The notes under the pieces are model-generated. The model searched no databases and was not told the origin of the DNA. It worked only from the letters and a program-made list of their open reading frames with translations. A stretch of 64,000 nucleotides of DNA from Theobroma cacao (lineage: Eukaryota; Streptophyta; Magnoliopsida; Malvales; Malvaceae): NCBI RefSeq assembly GCF_000208745.1, contig NC_030858.1, positions 1,134,597 through 1,198,596 on the forward strand. Reading direction: 5' to 3'. Shown here in pieces: positions 61,601-64,000 of the stretch. Every line of letters starts with the position of its first letter. The first letter of the stretch is position 1. The translations under genes were made by a program, and so were the position numbers.

Positions 61601-61775
61601 CAGATTGAAGGAGATTTTGTTGGGAATTCCAGAAGAGAAATATCGGAAACTTCAGGAAGGTGTGAGGGCTGTGCGGAGACATTTCATGTTGAACCAACCT
61701 TCCAAGAGATTTGATATGTTCCACATGATACTGCATTCTATATGGCTTAGGAGAATTAATGCAAGACTAGGATAG
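58654..61775 (+). CDS. GT47 exostosin-family glycosyltransferase, copy 2
   Basis: Tandem paralogue of the preceding gene and, like it, a Golgi type II enzyme with unknown acceptor. Four exons: 58654-58902, 59110-59282, 60550-60901 and 61110-61775, giving 479 aa. The signal anchor is near residues 8-28 (VAVFSWLCVFSILVVFFISA). The stem repeats the pattern LEQGLARARASIRSAATA and VYRNPSAFY, then SYVEMERRFKVYVY. The domain has [68 protein letters not shown] and [20 protein letters not shown], then [20 protein letters not shown]. Intron phases and the 666-nt last exon match copy 1. Intron 2 is long (59283-60549) and carries a (TG)n tract. By order it lies next to the ACR gene, as I recall for Arabidopsis At5g25310-At5g25320. 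Confidence 0.92.
60010..60045. repeat. (TG)n and degenerate TGTTGG microsatellite in the GT47 intron
   Basis: About eight TG units are followed by GTTGGT-type repeats inside intron 2 of the second GT47 gene. It is intronic and has no evident function. Confidence 0.75.
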
Positions 61776-62769
61776 ATCTCATGGTTATTTTCATAATATT
61801 ATATACGTTAAAATCCAACAAAAAAAAAGAAAAACATGTTCATATGGTTTGTTATAGGAAGAAAATATACGAGATTAATTATGTTTTGTCTTTTTTTGGG
61901 TCCTCTAACCTCGTGTAATGCTTAAAGAAAAATCTTTAATATTTATTTATTTATGAATAAAAATTCATATTTATAATTAACATATTACGTTGGTTACGAG
62001 TTAACTCAAATTAAAAATACAAAATTAAGGAGATTAGATAGAGTAAAACTAATGCTATTTTTAAGAACATTAATTCTTGTCTTTCATTTTGTTATCTTTT
62101 AATCATAAAAATATCAATAAAATTAAATTATCTGCATGCTATGTTGAAAGAAGTGATTATATAAAGTGCAAGGATTGAACCTCAAGCAAACATACATTAT
62201 CACTTGCCATTACATAGGATTATGATTTTTTTTTCTTTTTTTTTTTTAAGGTAAATGGTTTCTGATTGGGTTGATCCAATCGAAAGGTCCGGCCCCATGA
62301 TCAGCCCATTTATACTGTACGGAACAGGCTGGTACAAAAATCTGGCCCTTCTACATGGCCATGTACTCCAAAATATCTCAAATGTCATGCAAAACAAACC
62401 CAAAAATAAAATTTTTTTTATATAAGAGTAAAGTTAATACAAGAAATTTACTAAATGTATAAATGTAAAATTATATAAAAAAATACCAAATAGAATATCA
62501 ACTAGAGACAGAATTTTTTTTAAAGAGAATATTCATTTAATTTACTACGTACAAGCCTAGAATAAAAGAATTCAAAACATGGAAATATGTGTATTTTTTT
62601 TTTATATACAAAACCACCGTTTTCCAAAGAAACAGTCCAATTTGCATATACATGGCTATACAAATTTGTTGAATCCTTTTACTTCATTTACATTCCTAGC
62701 TAGGAGTGTAAGAATGAGCCTGTCTTTGTTTTCTTTGTTTAACTGCCTACGTATATTTACAAGGGTTTT
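61776..62769. other. Convergent spacer between GT47 copy 2 and ACR
   Basis: Both genes end here. The DNA is AT-rich with T-runs near 62227-62250 and 62583-62605. A GC-richer stretch, 62255-62345, has no recognisable coding content. Confidence 0.55.
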
Positions 62770-64000
62770 TCACTTGATAGGAATAAAGTTGTGAGAGAAG
62801 CGTTCGATTTGAGACTTGAGAACGTCTCCAAGAGAGAACAGGCCAGGTGATGGCCTCGGGGAGGAGGACGAAGAAGCTCGCGGTCGTCTGATGGTATCAT
62901 TCTTCACTTCAAGGTCTATCACGTCCATCTCTTTCTTCACTGACTCCACGAAGTCCATGTCGACGTCGACCTCGTTCCCCGATATGTCTCTCACGTAGAA
63001 AGCGTTCACTGCTTTTTCTCCTTGGGTTTCTACATCTGCTCTAACCACTGTGAGACCGTTCTCCCTCAGAAGCCGAGTTATATCCGACAGAAGCCCTACC
63101 CTGTTCTCTGCACTCAGCTCGACTCGAACTCCCTGCCATGATGCAACAGATTGGTGAGGAGAAATGGTAGAGAGTGAAACGTTTGGTTTGGTTTGGTTTG
63201 TTTTTCAGTGACAGCTTTACCTCGCAAACCCGGCGTTCTATAGCTGCTTCCAAGCATTTTATAACTCTATCTTTTTCGCCCTCTGTACTCAAAGCATATC
63301 CGTCTACATGTCTTATGAAGTATTCCTGAATTTCCATAACAAATAAGTATAAAAGAAGGAACAAACATAAATGGAAATTGAGTGGTAGATACAAACCTGG
63401 AATGATCTACCTTCACGAGAAGTAATGGAAGCATGGAAGATCACGTATTCCATATCAATAAGCGTACACACCGTGTCGAACATGAGCCTTGGCCTGTCTT
63501 TACATTCTATGCTCACGATGGAGTACCATTTCTCGTGACAATTCTCAATGGAGACCACGGTCTTTCTTCCCTCTTCGTCACCGTCTGACCCTGGTGGCGG
63601 TGGTGATGTGCTCATTGGCTCAAACGGGGGCCCGTCGAAGTCCCCAACTGAAAGCATAAGCTGATGTAACCTGCGTTCCACATCAGCCATGTTGGTGCCT
63701 TCGACGAACTCAGCAGTCTTCACTTCTTGTGGGCTGGTCGTGTCGAACCCACTTTGTATTGGTGTAGTGGTGGCTCGAAGCACGGTGGTGAGGTGGTCCT
63801 CGATGGTGGCAAGGCGGTGGGGATCATAGATTGGGGTGTCAGTGGACTGATCGGAGATGTAAGCTACGCAAGCCAAACGAGCATTGTGGCTCCACGCATG
63901 TGCCTCCACAACGTTACAGTGGAGGTCAGCTAGGGCAGCCGATATCTCGGAAAAAAGACCTGGCCGATCTGTTCCACTCATTTCTATAGCGGTGTGCTCA
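62770..64000 (-). CDS. ACR: ACT-domain repeat protein (ACR), 5' part outside the window
   Basis: Plant uridylyltransferase-like regulator built of tandem ACT domains, thought to sense amino acids or other small ligands. The window shows three exons in transcript order: 64000-63397 (open to the edge), 63325-63221 and 63132-62770. The visible protein has an ACT domain starting HTAIEMSGTDRPGLFSEISA with LHCNVVEAHAWSHNARLACVAYISD. A linker follows, then a second ACT domain (WYSIVSIECKDRPRLMFDTV, HASITSREGRSFQEYFIRHVDG) and a third (VRVELSAENRVGLLSDITRLLRENGLTVVRADVET, AVNAFYVRD). ACR proteins have four ACT domains, so the first and the start codon lie beyond 64000. The tail is Ser/Pro-rich and ends SQIERFSHNFIPIK. 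The ACR number is not assigned; position suggests ACR2. An intron GTTTG tandem repeat lies at 63181-63200. Confidence 0.9.
63181..63200. repeat. (GTTTG)4 tandem repeat in an ACR intron
   Basis: Four pentanucleotide units lie in the intron between the last two coding exons. On the transcribed strand they read CAAAC. They are close to the splice donor of the upstream exon (63220) but do not disturb it. Confidence 0.8.

Noticed and set aside
1..64000. tRNA, rRNA, snoRNA or known plant microRNA genes
   Set aside because: I looked for tRNA box A/B patterns and for the mature sequences of common miRNA families by eye and found none; a covariance-model search would be decisive.

Overview
This window is nuclear DNA from a flowering plant, most likely a dicot and probably a rosid. 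The genes have many short exons, AT-rich introns with GT/AG borders and 5'UTR introns, and the promoters carry TATA boxes, TGGGCC site II motifs, a telo-box and a G-box. All thirteen recognisable proteins are plant families. I cannot name the species. Gene density is about one gene per 5 kb, with AT-rich spacers between genes and one 22-base assembly gap (47817-47838). I saw no bacterial-style operon, CRISPR array, intact transposon, rRNA or tRNA gene.

Layout. On the plus strand: a TOPLESS-related corepressor (2206-8281), a small acidic-tailed nuclear-type protein (9466-10673) and a GH79 heparanase-like beta-glucuronidase (12991-15410). A minus-strand block follows: hydroxyproline O-galactosyltransferase HPGT (16441-20236), ER membrane complex subunit EMC7 (21365-23552), an EamA/SLC35F-type transporter (24345-27700) and an intronless ARM-repeat protein (30189-31358). 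Next come a plus-strand purple acid phosphatase close to PAP26 (33422-38194) and a minus-strand synaptotagmin of the SYT4/5 type (39142-44534). The plus strand then carries sucrose-phosphate synthase (48205-53893) and two tandem GT47 exostosin-type glycosyltransferases (55285-57772, 58654-61775). A minus-strand ACT-domain-repeat (ACR) gene runs off the right edge (62770-64000).

How the genes fit together. This is ordinary plant gene order rather than one pathway, but several products act in the secretory pathway and on the wall (HPGT, GH79, two GT47, EMC7, PAP26, SYT). HPGT starts arabinogalactan-protein glycosylation and GH79 enzymes trim glucuronic acid from the same glycans; the two genes are convergent neighbours. 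From memory of Arabidopsis locus numbers, the window appears to join several neighbourhoods that are separate there: HPGT-EMC7-EamA, SYT-SPS-GT47, GT47-ACR and possibly GUS3-PAP26.

Exon borders were read by hand from GT/AG signals, frame continuity and family sequence, and every complete gene model keeps an open frame to its stop. Transcript ends and regulatory sites are inferred. I found no convincing new biological system. The most useful leads are a 30-bp ACGT-core tandem repeat beside the PAP26 TATA box, upstream ORFs that overlap main starts, a tail-less TOPLESS paralogue with an optional 51-nt segment, and a conserved protein of unknown function with a long acidic tail.
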